DNA from: Glycine soja
Lineage: Eukaryota > Streptophyta > Magnoliopsida > Fabales > Fabaceae
Length of the DNA stretch: 64,000 bases
Assembly (NCBI RefSeq): GCF_004193775.1
Contig: NC_041021.1
Coordinates: 23,342,632 to 23,406,631 of the forward strand
Reading direction: 5' to 3'
Shown here: piece by piece, positions 1 through 12,705 of the stretch
Layout of the letters: every line of letters starts with the position of its first letter
Position numbering within the stretch: position 1 is the first letter of the stretch
Program-made: the position numbers and the translations under genes
The notes under the pieces: model-generated
Database searches by the model: none
Told to the model about the DNA's origin: nothing
What the model saw: only the letters and a program-made list of their open reading frames with translations

Positions 1-1011
1 TTTTGAAAAGAGAGAATCGTTAAGGCGCCAGACCCTTTTGAACGATCTCTTGATTTTTGAATGGAGGGGAGAACCGTTAAGGTGTTGGACCTTGAACGTT
101 TTCAAATGACCTTTTTGCAAGCAAAATTTTTATTTGCGAGTTGATTTTAGCCTTAGTTTCACTTGGTTATTTCTCAACTCATTTATAGAGAACTTTCAAA
201 GTAAATGTCCGGTTGAAACTCGCCCTTTTAATGATCAACCGAGGTTACAGCACAAACGATCACTTGAATTTTATTTTAAAGGCGGTTAAATGAGATTACA
301 ATGCAAACGATCAGTCATAATTCATTTTAACATTGGTTAAGTGAGGTTACGGCTTAAACGATTGGTCGAAATTCACTTAAAACGAAGAAAAAGAATATCG
401 AAAGTAGACAAGATGAAGATGAAAACATACAAAGCAAGAATGGACCCCTAAGGGTTCATAGAATGTACTCAAAGCTTCAAAATTGAAAACTAACTGGTTG
501 AAGATCGACGAACGATGAAGAACGTTCAGGGAATTGATCACGGAAAAGTCATGGAAGCCTTACGGAAGCGTCTCCACTTGAATTTTCTTCTTCTTTCTCC
601 TTCTTTTCACTAATTTTAAGTGAAATATGCTTGCCCAGGGTGCTGAACCCTTCCCTTCAGCCTCCCATGCCCTTTTTAGCCAAAATAGGGGAGGAGGTTG
701 CTGCCCAACTCACCTAGGCGAGCTTAGCTCGCCCAGGTGAGCTGGTAGCTTCAACCAGAAGCAACATGCTCGCCCAGGTGAGCTGTTGCTTCCTCTAGAA
801 GGTTCCTAACGGGCCTAGATGGGCCTAGGGCTAGGTACACCCCCCTAAATTGATCAGTTCACCCCCATTTTGTGTTTTTTGGATGATCTCCTTTCGATAC
901 ATTGCGAAACTTTACAGATTACGCGGCGATGAGTGTTTAGCATCTCAATTTGGTCAGCCAAAGTCCGTATGTTGACAAGTAATTGTCCCCGGACGAAATT
1001 TGGGTATGACA
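1..1011 (-). mobile_element. Ogre-like LTR, cut by the window edge
   Basis: The right end reads GGGTATGACA, the reverse complement of the LTR start TGTCATACCC seen at 45294. The body shares the blocks of the other Ogre-like LTRs here: the TGATTTTAGCCTTAGTTTCACTT block, the run of GAAGAACG-type words, the 'cacccccattttgtg' segment and the 'attacgcggcgatg' region. The sequence after 1011 has no polypurine tract (CCCCTCTTTAC), so this is the outer boundary of a 5' LTR or of a solo LTR on the minus strand. The rest lies left of the window. Small open frames inside it are not genes. Confidence 0.85.
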
Positions 1012-3701
1012 ATGTCTTAAACATAACATACATGTAAATTTCAACAAAAGTCAAATACAAGTTTCTTAGATAGGAATCATCAATTATCAATCACTTGAAA
1101 ATTTCTAAATCCCGGTCTTCTTTATTATTTTCACTACTATTACAATTTTAGATTTCATTTCTGAAAATTCAAATCCCAAACATAACCACCCAAGAAACTC
1201 TTATTGTCTCTACTAAGAGGCTTTTTCTAATCAACCCATCGCAACACTATTCTTCAAAAGGCTACTTTTGGTTTTCTATAGCCACACACTAAACTCCTTT
1301 GCTATGGCAACCCCTATAGCAGGCAGGGGCAACCACATTGTAACTACAATTTAAAACAACGACCATTTGGAATATGGAAAATTTGGGTGAATTCTTCTCT
1401 AACCTATTTTTTCCTTCTTTTTCTCCCCCAAAATTGGTGCCCCATTTCCACACAAATTAATCAAATTAGGTCATCAAAAGAATCTACAAGACTAGATGCT
1501 TGGCATGAATTGGTCAACCTAACAAGCAAAAGAATCTACAACCTAACCTAACAATCAAGCATAGATGCTTGGCATGAATTACAAGACTAACATGAACAAT
1601 TTCAACTCAAATGAACCAAAATTAACTAGAAAATCCAAAAAGGTCAAAATTTTATAACTCAACTAAAAATATGACTCAGATGGCAAGAAAGATCTAGACT
1701 GCAGCCCGAGTTCATGTACAGGATTTGTAGCTAAGTTTGATCTGATTGAGATGCAAAAATTCAGAAATTGGAGACATAAATCAAAGTGATATGTCAAAAA
1801 AATGACGAATAAGGATTTAAAAGAAATGCAAAGAGAAGTGAAGTGCCACAACACATACCATTTAGGATCTGATTAGAGCCTGCAACAACAAACACGTGAG
1901 TGAGTATTTGCCAACAAAGAACACCAACTTGTTTCTCCAAAGCAAACACAACAACACGAACAAAAAGATGAAGAAGGTGTGTTTAACACCCCACGTTAGT
2001 ATATTTGGAATTCAATTAATAAATTACTGATATTTTAGTGATACTAATTTTAAAGTGTTTTATCATGATTTAATGTTAAATTCAAAACTGAATATTAATA
2101 AAAAAATTAAAATTATTAAGTAGTTAATTAAAATTAAATAATATTAATTTAATATGATATATAAATTCATAATACATGTGTTAAAAAAGAAAAAAAAACA
2201 TACATGATTATACAAACAAAATTATGCATCTCACATTTCAAATGAAGATTCAAATTTGCTAAAAAGTATTCAATATTGGTTATAAATTCTTTTAATTAGT
2301 ATATTTTAAATTTTATTATACGAATTTAATTTGAGTATACCAAAAGTGTAAAAAAATTATATTTTATCTATTTTTTTTAATGAGATAAACTATCAAAACT
2401 ATTAAATTTTATGATAATTACTTTAAAATTCATAGATAGAATGATTTTTAATTTTTTGATGATGTAAAAAAATCATTAGAACTACATCAAAATTAAGGTC
2501 ATATAATAAATATCTCTTATTTTGGTTTTCTTAACTAATTATGAATGTATTTTTTTAAAAAAAAATAAATATAATTAAGAATTAAAAAAATATCAATTTA
2601 GATATGTTACAAGTAATACAAATAATTTTAAACATTTAAATTGTAATTTACAGATTATCACTATAATATAAATTATCATTAAAACAAGTTACACATAAAT
2701 AGAATAATGTCAAAATTATAAACTTATCTATCTAAACTTCACATGAATCATTAAGATTTGACTAATCAAAACTTTAACTTTACCAAAGTCGTTGATTTGA
2801 TTTTGCTTAGCTTTGACATGTTGAATCATTAGATTGAATATTTAATTTCAGAGTATCCGTTGACACAATTCAATATGCTCCACCATCAATGGAGATTATA
2901 ATTAATTTTCTAAAAAAATTATTTACTATAATTTTAACATTTGTATTTTTTTAAAACAATTGATTATATTTATAATTATAATATATGTATATTAATAATT
3001 TACACACAAATGTATTATTTTGACTTCTTAAGAATCTATATCTATTATTATTATTATTTTAAAATTTAGAGAATATTAATAAAATAAGAGATAACATAAT
3101 ATTAATTTTAAAATTATTTTTTCAAAAATAATTATTTACTTTTAGAATATTTACTTTTATAAATTATTAATTTATTAATTATTTAATATATGTATATTAA
3201 TAATTTATACACAAATATATTATCATGACTTCCTAATGATTTATATTTTATCTCATGTGTTATTACTTGGAAAATTAAAATTTTAAAAATATCTTATTTT
3301 ATATATTGTGCTTCAAAAGAAATTAAACGAGACCATTACTTAATGTATAATATCTCCCATTCATAATTTGATTTCTTTAGTAATAGAATGTGAATTTAAT
3401 TTAAATCAATTTCATATCAGTTTTTTTTTAACTAAAAATTTTATTGAAAATGAAAAAGTCACAATGAGTAACCTAACCGTACAATAAACAGAACAAATAG
3501 GTGTTGAATTATTGAATCCAATGACATTCATTCATAAATATTCTTTAACCATTCAAATGAATTGTTCAAAAGTCAAAGGATGGAAAAGAAAGGCCACTAA
3601 TACAATCACTGAATTAGGACCAAAACATAAATTAGGACTACTCTAATCTACTTAAATAGCTTCATGATTAATTTGAAAATAAAAGCTTCTAATAACATTT
3701 T
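1012..3701. other. AT-rich DNA without recognisable gene
   Basis: About 1980-3460 is very AT-rich with long A and T runs. I see no conserved protein motif, no RNA gene and no LTR boundary. A short word, 'agatgcttggcatgaatt', occurs near 1494 and again near 1563. This is probably older intergenic sequence. Confidence 0.5.
2981..3250 (+). repeat. Imperfect direct duplication in AT-rich DNA
   Basis: A segment of about 65 bp starting ATATATGTATATTAATAATT at 2981 recurs near 3186, including the following 'acacaaat.tatta' and 'gacttc.taa.gat' words. The copies are about 205 bp apart and clearly diverged, so this is an old local duplication. Confidence 0.6.
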
Positions 3702-4277
3702 TCAGGCATTTAGCCTGGCATTCACCCTTCTCAGAAGATTTTTAATTCCAGAATCCAGTTGGGCTCTCATTTGAGGGGAAAGTGTATGCCCTGAAGTCTC
3801 CATGGTTGATGCCATCATCTCCAACCTCTGCTTCATAAACTCAAGAGAAGGAGGTGTCTCACTAGGCATTTCGATAGTCAAAGTTTGTTGGGTAGGGGTG
3901 ACACCAGGCATGGTCATAGAACTAGTTGGTTGGATTGGGATCAAACCAGGCATTTCCATAGGCTCAATTGGTTGAATATGGGTCACGCAAGGAATTTCCA
4001 TAGATTGGTCAATTGGTTGGATATGGGTCACACTAGGCGCTGCCATAGACTCAGTTGGTTGGGTAAGGGTCACGCCAAATATTTTCATTGACCTAGTTGG
4101 TTGGTTTGGGGTCACACCAAGCATTGCCATTGACTCAGTTGGCTTTGTAGGGGTTGCCATAAAATTGGTTGGCTGAGTCGAGGTCTTCAGGAATCTATTG
4201 CTACCCTGCTTAGCTTTTGAATTAGTTCTATGTTTCCTCAAATTCCTATGCCTTCTTTGAAGGAACAAATGGCCCAA
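3702..4277 (-). CDS. Repeat-coded open frame (191 codons), possible exon or relic
   Basis: Unrecognised protein. The frame is open for 191 codons, but the first codon at 4277 is TTG. The first ATG in frame is about 40 codons further in, so if real this is more likely an exon than a complete gene. Residues about 50-145 are six or seven tandem copies of a 14-15 residue unit of the form M-x-x-P-x-V-T-x-x-Q-P-x-x-S. A non-repetitive C-terminal part follows (about residues 147-190: ...LEFMKQRLEMMASTMETS, then basic ...NLLRRVNARLNA). The same DNA is a 42-45 bp minisatellite and the opposite strand is also partly open, so the open frame may be a by-product of the repeat. No splice sites, promoter or family could be fixed. 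Confidence 0.3.
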   Translation of the reverse strand: MGHLFLQRRHRNLRKHRTNSKAKQGSNRFLKTSTQPTNFMATPTKPTESMAMLGVTPNQPTRSMKIFGVTLTQPTESMAAPSVTHIQPIDQSMEIPCVTHIQPIEPMEMPGLIPIQPTSSMTMPGVTPTQQTLTIEMPSETPPSLEFMKQRLEMMASTMETSGHTLSPQMRAQLDSGIKNLLRRVNARLNA

Positions 4278-5610
4278 TTAGTAATTTATGAAAATCAATT
4301 AAAATAACAAGGCCATGTTATAGTGTATTAAAACATGTTACACATTAGCCAAACAATTCACAAACATTCAACACATTATAAGACAATAGAATTGTTAAAT
4401 GAGATTGGGATGGATGCCCAAAATAATCTCACTCAGAAATTTTACATTGGAAGGTATACGTTGTGTGGGAAAGTGATTCTAAATGTAAACCAAACAGAGC
4501 CCATAAAAAAGTAGAAAACTAGATTTCCATCTAGAATACAACTATTATTTGAAAAATTCACAATCGCCACAATGAACATAAGAAAGTGCATAAATGTTTT
4601 GTTAGGGCTTTTTCAGTCACGATGGTGTTTTCAATCGCTATGGTTTAGTCATTTTGTTCTCATCAATAGATTTGAGATCTTCAGTTCCCATAGTCGAAAC
4701 CACATCCATTAATTGTTGCCTTCTAAAAATCTATCTAACACAATGCATGCACAACAAAGACACAACCCGAATTAGCAGACAACTTGCATAGAAAAAAAAT
4801 GAAGGGAAAAATATTAAATCAATCAACATTTTGAATGGCTTCCAGATAACAAAAACTTTCTTACAAGATTCCTTTATGATTCAATTCTAGAAGCCTGCAC
4901 AATAGAGAAAACTTTACTTACTCAAATTCTCAGTGAAGGAATGGAAAGGTATATATAATCAATTCAAGAGCTGACAATGACACCCATTAATCACAAAAAT
5001 ACATAACGATCTAGAAAGAATTAAAATATATAAAAATATTAATTTTAATATTTCAAATAAAACAACATTTTTAAGGAAATAGACAAGAATTGGAAAAGAA
5101 AGTCAAGACAATAAATGATTTATCAGACCAAGAGCATTGCATGTAACGGGTTCTTGAATTCAACAATGTAACCCCTTCACCCCATCATAAGTTTTAGAAA
5201 TGTTTTGAAATGGGCAGTGCACGATGAATCACCAAAATTGACTTGTTGTAGCAGGTAATTTTAACCGGTTATATGAAGTTTAGATATTTATTGTTTAGTC
5301 CCTTATTATTTCAATATGTGTACCATTCAGTTTGATTAGTTCATATGTGCTCTCTATCCTTTTATGGTGAATGTTCTCCAATGTCTCTTTGATAATTGTT
5401 TTTACATCTTATTTTATGGGAAATTTGTTGAGTCCAAAACCCTTGATGCTTTAATTATTACAAACCTTCTAAACACAAATCATAAGCCTTTTCAATTAAT
5501 GCCTATTTATGAGTTTTCTTAAGTGTATTAAGAAAAGACAAGTTCTATAAAGACACCAATTGAATTAAACTTAGGGCTGTCCTGAGTGACTCAAAAAAGT
5601 GACAAGCTTG
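4278..5610. other. No recognisable feature
   Basis: AT-rich sequence between the repeat-coded frame and the CACTA MITE. No open frame of interest, LTR boundary or RNA gene was seen. Confidence 0.45.
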
Positions 5611-5931
5611 CACTATCACACATGCGATCATTAGCAACATTTAGTAAAAATTTCCTAAGATCTTTTGACAACATTTAAAAAATCTTGCCAAATATGAATA
5701 AATGTTAATAATATGTTTTTGCAACATTTTATCGAATGTTGTATATAATCACGTCACTAAAGGTTTTAGTGACATGAACTATACACAACATTTGATAAAA
5801 TGTTGCAAAAATATATTTGTAACATTTATTCATATTTGGTGATATTTTTTAAATGTTGTCAAAAGCTTTTAGCAACATTTTCCTAAGTGTTAGGGAAAAA
5901 AATGTTAATAAAGGTCATATGTGTAGTAGTG
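5611..5931. mobile_element. Palindromic CACTA-type MITE
   Basis: The 321-bp element begins CACTATCACACATGCGATC and ends, in reverse complement, CACTACTACACATATGACC. Almost the whole length folds on itself: the left arm words TTTTGACAACATTTAAAAAA and GCAACATTTTATC reappear inverted in the right arm, around a centre near 5760. A 3-bp target duplication TTG flanks it (5608-5610 and 5932-5934). A terminal CACTA with a 3-bp duplication is the signature of the CACTA (En/Spm) superfamily. There is no coding capacity, so it would depend on an autonomous transposase elsewhere. Confidence 0.88.
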
Positions 5932-5934
5932 TTG

Positions 5935-6394
5935 AAAGCTCAAAAGAAGACTCGAAGTGTCCATGGTTGTACTGCAATGAAGAAGTCAACATACTCACTG
6001 GATGAAGAAAAAAATTTTAAGCCATGAGAAGTATTCAATAACTAAAGGACAAGAAGAATGTCACAGACATGAAGATTTTCACAATGAACATGACATGAAG
6101 AATAACATTGTTGTAACACATTCAAAATGGAATTTCATCAACAAGACAAGTTCATTATGGACATTGTATCTAGAGTTCCATAATGAAATTAAGGTATTCT
6201 TGGTGGCTATGGAAATCTTGAAGAAAGATTTTTAACTTTCATGTGCAAGTCATGGTTTGATACAACCTGGATCATGGACAAAATTGAGCCTAAAGTTACA
6301 AATGTTGATCTTCCTGGACAACTTGATAAGTGTGCAGTAATTTAAAGAGTGCTTGAGCTACAAAAGTGAATTTGAGATGATATTAGTCTTGGTG
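5935..6394 (+). mobile_element. Possible decayed LTR-like sequence left of a solo LTR
   Basis: This stretch and 7794-8700 are the two halves of one locus split by the solo LTR at 6400-7788. It contains an unremarkable 77-codon open frame (6002-6235) and no domain. Assignment to a Copia-like LTR rests only on the ATTGATTACA words in the right half, so it is tentative. Confidence 0.25.
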
Positions 6395-6399
6395 TAAAT

Positions 6400-7788
6400 T
6401 GATCGCCCCCCATTGCAGTTACTTGTTGTACATTTATGTCTCAAGGAACATGTATAAGTGATACTTTCAAACAAAATTTAAACTAAACTAGTATGCTGAA
6501 AACTATAAAATGCAAGGTAAATAAAATGACAGCAGTAGGTAGATATGTTGGGTCTTTCTAACAAACAAGCTGATGCATGGAAATATATTTCTCTAATCAA
6601 TCATGCTCTTGTGTTCTATGTTGTAGCCTAAATTACTAAACCTTCGATCCCTCGTGTAAGACTACACCCAATTTAGATAGCCCTCTTAGGTTTAGACTAA
6701 CTTAAACTGAGTTTCATCCGCAAATCCCTCATGTAAGACTAGACTTAGCTCAAGTAGCTTAAGGAAGTTTAGCCTAATTTAGCCTAAGCTTCGTCCGCAG
6801 ATCCCTCATGTAAGACTAGGCCTAAACTAAACAACATTATTGCAACAGCATAATTAAAACCAAAACTTAACCCGCAGGTCCCTCATGTAAGATTAAGTTT
6901 TGATCCTACTTCAATCAAGTTCTAAGGCAACAATACATTTCCTAATGCTAAAGTCACCTAACTGTGCACACAAGTGGGTGATCAGACCAAAAGCATGCAA
7001 ACATCAAGCATTGAAGGAAGCATTGAACACAGAAAACATAATCAATTAGATATTAGGTATTTACATTTGCTGTTCATTAGAAATCCCCAACTAGGGTGTT
7101 TAGTCAGCCATTACAAAGAAACCCTAGCAATAAAGGAGATTAAAAGCAGAGAATGATAGTTTCTTACACAAGAAGGGGGATTCCTCCTCCTCTTCTCAAC
7201 ATCTCACACTTGCTCTCTACTCAATAATCTCTCTCAAATGACAAAACCTAGGCTTCAATGCACAAGCTTCTCCCCTTTTCTGCTTCTAGGGCTCTTTTCC
7301 CCAAATAGGCCTATGGCTGCTCTGGAATTCTGTGCCCTGGTCGTTCTGTACAAGTGTGTAGAAGCTGTCATAAAAGGTGTGTACCCTAATTCTGCACAAG
7401 ACAGGCTTTAAATAGGCTCTGAAATCGTGACGCTGCGCTTAGCGCCACCTTCCCGCTTAGCGCGAGTAAGTGAAATTGGGCTTAGCGCCAGTCTCGAGCT
7501 TACCCTGGCTGAAGGCACCTGCTGCGCTTAGCGCACTGATCTCGCGCTTAGTGATGGATATGCGCTTAGCCCGACTGCTACTTTTTGCAATTCAAAACTT
7601 AGCCTCTTTTTCACCTAAAAATGCACAGATTTCATCATTAAATCCAATGGAAATGTTCTAGAGACAGCGTTAACCATAAAACAAGATCTATTTACAAATT
7701 TTACTCCAAAATGACCATAAATTTGGGAACTATACAAGCTTTGGAAAATGATTTCTATACAAAAGTTAGTCGTATAAAGCGACTAACA
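6400..7788 (-). mobile_element. Solo LTR, Athila-like family
   Basis: A complete LTR in minus orientation. The right end CGACTAACA is the complement of the TGTTAGTCG start of the LTRs at 40072 and 41762. The left end is TGATCGCC, followed by CCCCATTGCAGTTACTTG, matching the reverse complement of the 41700 LTR end. It is flanked by a perfect 5-bp duplication TAAAT (6395-6399 and 7789-7793), with no primer site or polypurine tract on either side. This is the expected product of LTR-LTR recombination. It carries GCGCTTAGCGC-type words around 7430-7565. Small frames inside it are not genes. Confidence 0.92.
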
Positions 7789-7793
7789 TAAAT

Positions 7794-8700
7794 CTAAGAG
7801 AAAGATCTATATTTTTCATGAAGACTAAGCCTTGTAACTTGAAAGAGCTTAAAGAAGTTTTATCTTTTTACATGCCCAACTCTTTGAGTGGCATTTCTAT
7901 TTATTGTTGTATTGTTTGTTGTGTCTTAGTCTCAATCTTTTCATATGTACATCATGCATCATCATGTAGAAGTAGGAAGATTGTTTCTAAAGTTAGAAAC
8001 TTCTTCAGCAGTGCATAAAACTCTATTTTAATTGATTACAAGGAAAATTTTAATGGATTACAGAAGTGTTTGCAGCTTGTAGAGAGATTCTTGTATCAGT
8101 TTAATTGATTACATAGTTCAGTTGAGACAATGATTGGTTTTTCATGAGTCTTTGCTTTAATCAATTACTAGATAATCAAAACCGAGTACTCCACTCTTAA
8201 AAGTGTTCCCAAAAGTGATCAAGACCACTTTAATCAATTGAAATGTTAATATAATCAATTACTTCTTCAAAATAATTGATTACATTGACTATTTAGTTGA
8301 CAATTGGTTATAATTGTTTTATCCATAAATAACCACCTTGTGTTCTCACTTCAGTGTGTGAAAGTTTTATGAAAAAGAGAGGGAGAAGATTAAGTGCTTA
8401 GAAAAAGTGTGCGACTCACAACTTCTAAACTTCATTTTCAAGCTCTCATGGTGAAAAAGTGAGTTGCAAATTTCTCTTGAGTTCAAGAAGACACTTATTC
8501 ACTCATGCAAAGTTCTTGCATATGATTGATCAGGTTATGTGTCTCCTTGACTTAGTTTTTCGTGTGTTTTACCTTTTTTTAGCATATGCATGAATGTCTA
8601 AAGGCATGCTAGAATAGGTTTTTCTAGTTTGAGTTAACAGTAAGTTTCTCTTAGGCTCTTATCCACAAAGGACCCTAGGGTTAGGTGCCTTAGTCTCTTT
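7794..8700 (+). mobile_element. Possible decayed Copia-like LTR remnant
   Basis: Contains repeated ATTGATTACA or TAATCAATTAC words (about 8030-8290). These resemble the GTAATCGATTAC palindromes of the Copia-like solo LTR at 29341. A region rich in 'aagagag', 'gtgtgaaag' and 'caagctctcatgg' words follows. No terminal TG..CA pair or target duplication could be fixed, so the limits are approximate. Confidence 0.3.
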
Positions 8701-10007
8701 TTTTGGGGTAGGAACTAAAATTGATATAATAAGAATTCATTGGTGAAGTGAAGGAAAAACAAAACTAAGAATGCCCAATCCCATTGCATATTTGATATAA
8801 TAAGTTGATTTATGTAACAATGAACAAATTAATAGAATGCCAAAGACAAATGAAACACTATCTTCATAATTTTTCATCCTTTGCATTTACCAAATAATTT
8901 AAAATAATCCATGTAATTTGAACAAATAATTTGAAATGCCAAAGGTTGATCTTGTATTTTTTTCAAGGAAAAATAATCATATTTTTCTCAAGGGAAGAAG
9001 GTGACTTGTTAGTGATCTTGCAGGCGTTGTCGGTGAAGGGGTACTCAATAGAAGAAAGTGACAATGTGTTGGGCAATGGCCATTCTGAAGATTGAGGTCT
9101 TGTGGGGCTTCAACCTCAACAAGGAAAAAAATTGAACTTTTATTCAATATTATTACTATTTAGGATCTATATTGCAATTACTATAAAATATAAAATTATT
9201 TAGGTACTATACTACAAAATAAACAATAGGTAACTGATGAAGAGATCAATGGCTTATGATGATATTTCACCGGTTCATTGCCCAATACCATACGAACATA
9301 CTTCTTCCAAACATTAACCCAAAATTAAATTTGAACACTTTTTAAATGAATTTAGTCAACATGTATTAAATTACCTTGGTTGATTGCAATAAAATTTTCA
9401 TTTATTACATTAATTGTAATATGACATTTACTACATATATATGACATCTTGCAACTTATATCAAATATTACATCATTCAATATCTATATATATCTTGTGA
9501 ATTTTATGTATATATTAATAATATATTTTTTCAAATCAAAAGATAAGAGTAAAAGTTAGATATTAAATATTAAATTAAAAAATACTAGGATAATTGCAAC
9601 ATTAAGATTAAATATTATATTAAAGTTATTTATTATTTAATAGTACTTTAAAATATATTTCATAAATTACCATGTAGGGTATACTTCATCTTAACACTAA
9701 CCTAACAATAAATTCTAACACTTTGTAAAAGAATTTATTCAACATATGTTAAATAACCTTGGCTGAATTCTTAAAATTTTAATATATCTTTTCCATCAAC
9801 CAATGATATTAATAAGGCCTAAATACATTTTTTGTTCCCGTAATTTAGCATTTTTTTCATTTTTGCCCCTGCAATCTTTTTCGTTTTAGTTCTTGCAAAA
9901 TGTGTTTGTTTTGTTTTCATGCATAAGACACTTTAGATAGTACTCTGTTCGCTTCCCCACAGAGTTCCTTTTTCTTAAATTTACAAACACTTATATCAAA
10001 GGGGAAG
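8701..10007. other. Intergenic DNA with small unassigned fragments
   Basis: Mostly AT-rich. Near 9005-9085 a short open stretch follows a 'gatcttgcag' acceptor-like word, but it ends in a stop after about 26 codons and I cannot name it. Near 9816-9906 the words GGCCTAAATACATTTTTTG and 'tttttgcccctgcaa' resemble terminal arms of MITEs common in legumes; the second arm was not found. No gene is supported. Confidence 0.35.
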
Positions 10008-11366
10008 TGATATACCGGCATGCACACCGGGTCGCCAAGTATTTAAAATTAAAACGGAATGATCCCTGTATCGAACACAGGGAACTTGTTTATTTGACAG
10101 AGTTTTATTCAGGAATTAGGCATTTTACACACAGACATTGATAATTGTGAATAGAAACAAAAGTAAACTAGATTCTATGTTAAAAAGAAGTAAATTAAAG
10201 TAATTAAAAGTTGACAGCAATAAGTAAAAAACGTTGGGTCTTTCTATCAAATGAGTTAATGCATATGGAGATATTTCTCTAATTGATCATGTTCTTGTGT
10301 TCTATGCTGAATCCTAAAGTACTAAACCTCAAACCCTCGTAAGTTTAGAATAATTTTACCCAAGCTTCGTCCTTTGATACTTCTTGTTGGACTAGGCTTA
10401 ACTTAAACAACATTATCATCACAACATAATAAGAAAACTAAAACTCTGCAATCCATCCCTGGTAACGCAGTTATTTAGCCCTGCTTCTATCAAGTTCTAA
10501 GGCAACAATACATTTCCCAATGCTAAAGTCACCTAACAGTACACACAAGTGGGTGATCAGACCAAGAGCATGCAATAATTAAGCAATGAAAGAAGCATTG
10601 AACATACAAAACACAATTAGTTAGATATGAAAAGTAATTACATCAACTGTTCATTAGAAACCCCCAACTAGGGTTTTTTAGCCAACCATACAAGGAACCC
10701 TAATACAAGTGAGGTAGAAAGTACAGAGCAATTGTTGCTTACACATGAAGGGGGATCCCTCCTCCTCTTCTTGGAACCTCATAATCACTTAAACACTCTC
10801 TAGTCTCTCAAAGTGATGAACCCTAGCTTCCTTGCTTAGTTGTTGCCTCTCTGCTGCCTATGCAATAGTATACAGCTCTGGTAAAGGTAGTGTGTCCCCT
10901 AATTTTGACAAATCAGGCTTTAAATGGGCTCTGAAATCGCGATATCACGCTTAGCGCCACCATCGCGCTTAGCGCGAGTAAGTGGATTTGGGCTTGGTGC
11001 CAGTTGTGCGTTGAGCCTGGTAAGAGACGAATGTCTTGCTTTGCGCATGGCCTCAATTCTTGTGCTCTTCCAGATTCTCTCATCACGCTAAGCATGTTGT
11101 AGTTGAGCTTAGTGATAGATGCGAGCTGAGCCCATAGGTTCCGCTTAGCACGACTGCTCATTTTAGCACTTCAAGACTTTAGCCTCTTGTGACCTGAAAT
11201 TGTACAGATTTTATAATTAATTCCAATTAAAGATACTCTAATAAGAGGTATCTAAACATATCAATATTTATTTACAAATTCCTACAAAAGAACTATAAAT
11301 TGAGGAAACTATACATGTTTTGAAAAAGTTTTCTATATAAAAGTTAGTCGTATAAGACGACTAACA
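10008..11366 (-). mobile_element. 3' LTR of level-1 Athila-like element
   Basis: The right end CGACTAACA (LTR start TGTTAGTCG on the minus strand) is directly followed by AACTCCCCCAAATT, the complement of the polypurine tract. This is therefore the 3' LTR of a minus-strand element whose interior lies to the right. The left end TGATATACCGGC complements an LTR terminus ...GCCGGTATATCA. Inside are GCTTAGCGC words (10935-11160) and segments parallel to the solo LTRs at 6400 and 40072. Length is 1359 bp. Confidence 0.87.
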
Positions 11367-11380
11367 AACTCCCCCAAATT
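11367..11380 (-). other. Polypurine tract of level-1 element
   Basis: The minus strand reads AATTTGGGGGAGTT immediately before the 3' LTR start. It matches the TTTGGGGGAGT tract in front of the LTR at 41762. This is the expected primer for plus-strand DNA synthesis. Confidence 0.85.
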
Positions 11381-12705
11381 TACAATTTTGATTGTCCTTA
11401 AGCAAAGAAAGAAAAACTCACTAGTCCTCAAGTGACAATATCTACAGTGGTTATGCCAAACTTGTGTTTGTCTCAAGAGAATTCAATCACATGAAATGAA
11501 TGTCATAAAATGCTTCAATCAACAACTCTTCACAAAACATGCAGCTTTTCAAAGATAGGAACATTTTCATTAGGACTCACAACTGAAATAAGCTAGTAGG
11601 AATGGCAGATATCAAGGAAGGATCATTAACCAAAGCCTCACGGTCACTGTATCACTCACACACAAGTGTTTAGGCTTATTTAATCATCAAAAACTAACAC
11701 AGATCTTAACCTTTGCAATTCATCTCATGCCATACAGTTATAAACACACAAATTGAATCAAAAGGACTTTTCTTAGGCATGTAATGAGGTTGGGCTGCAA
11801 ATAATTCATGGTTTTTCTAGGATGCAAAAGCTTAGATTCTAGGAGAGCATTCATCCATAGATCAACCTTTTTCTTTTTATTCCCAACCCTATTACTTGCC
11901 TTTTGGCACTTAGCTTTTTCTTTTTATTAAATAGCAGCACACACACACTTTTATTTTATAATTACATTTTTTTAACACAATTAACTGTGTGTGTTGCTCT
12001 GCTCTTACCATTTCATTCCTTTTTACCCAGTAGCTCCCCCAAATTTGAGACAAATTTGTTTTGTCATATAACTCCCCCAAATTTTGGACAAATTTGCCTT
12101 GAACCAAGTCTTTCTATGAATGATGCTCTTCTACAACCTAAGACAAGGTAGCAGGAGATAAACTATGCAAGGGATAAATCATTCATGCACATGGCTATTT
12201 ACAATCAAACATCGCCTTCATCATCCTTAAATTCATGCATTCATTCCATAATTCATAGATTCATACAAAAATCATTACCCAATGATAGCCATTTCTCTCA
12301 TAATTAAGATCACACTCTCATTGGGTTACGGTTAACGCATTCCTTCACAATCAATCTGACAAATAGACTAGCATTTTTAGTCATAATGCTAATTACATGT
12401 TCTTTCTCTTCTAATGATTGCATGCTTGTTCAAGGCATATGATCTACGCATTCCAATCCACTCAAATCATACAATTGCTTCATTTAGTTCAATCACAAAC
12501 ACTGAATTTCAAATCAGACATCAAACCACTGAATATAATCAATGCACTGTTCAATCATGCTTTTATACAAGCTACCAAACAAAATATAACTATAAACTGA
12601 ATTTAAAAACTGAACTGGAAATTAAAAACTAAAATATAAACATAAAATGTACTAAAGACGGAATAATAATAAAACTATTCAAAATGTAAGAAAATAAAGA
12701 TCTTG
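11381..12705 (-). other. 3' untranslated region of level-1 element
   Basis: Noncoding. Two further 'aatttgggggag' words occur on the minus strand (about 12035 and 12070), along with a block containing CTCCTAGAATCTAAGC near 11840. The same blocks in the same order appear at 39420-39690 in the level-2 element, showing that the two elements share a 3' UTR. The open frames at 11903-12632 lie in this UTR and carry no motif. Confidence 0.7.

Noticed and set aside
2000..3460. Matrix attachment region or origin of replication
   Set aside because: Strong AT-richness alone does not support either; nothing specific was seen.
9005..9090. Host gene exon
   Set aside because: Only about 26 codons before a stop, with an acceptor-like word but no recognised protein or neighbouring exon.
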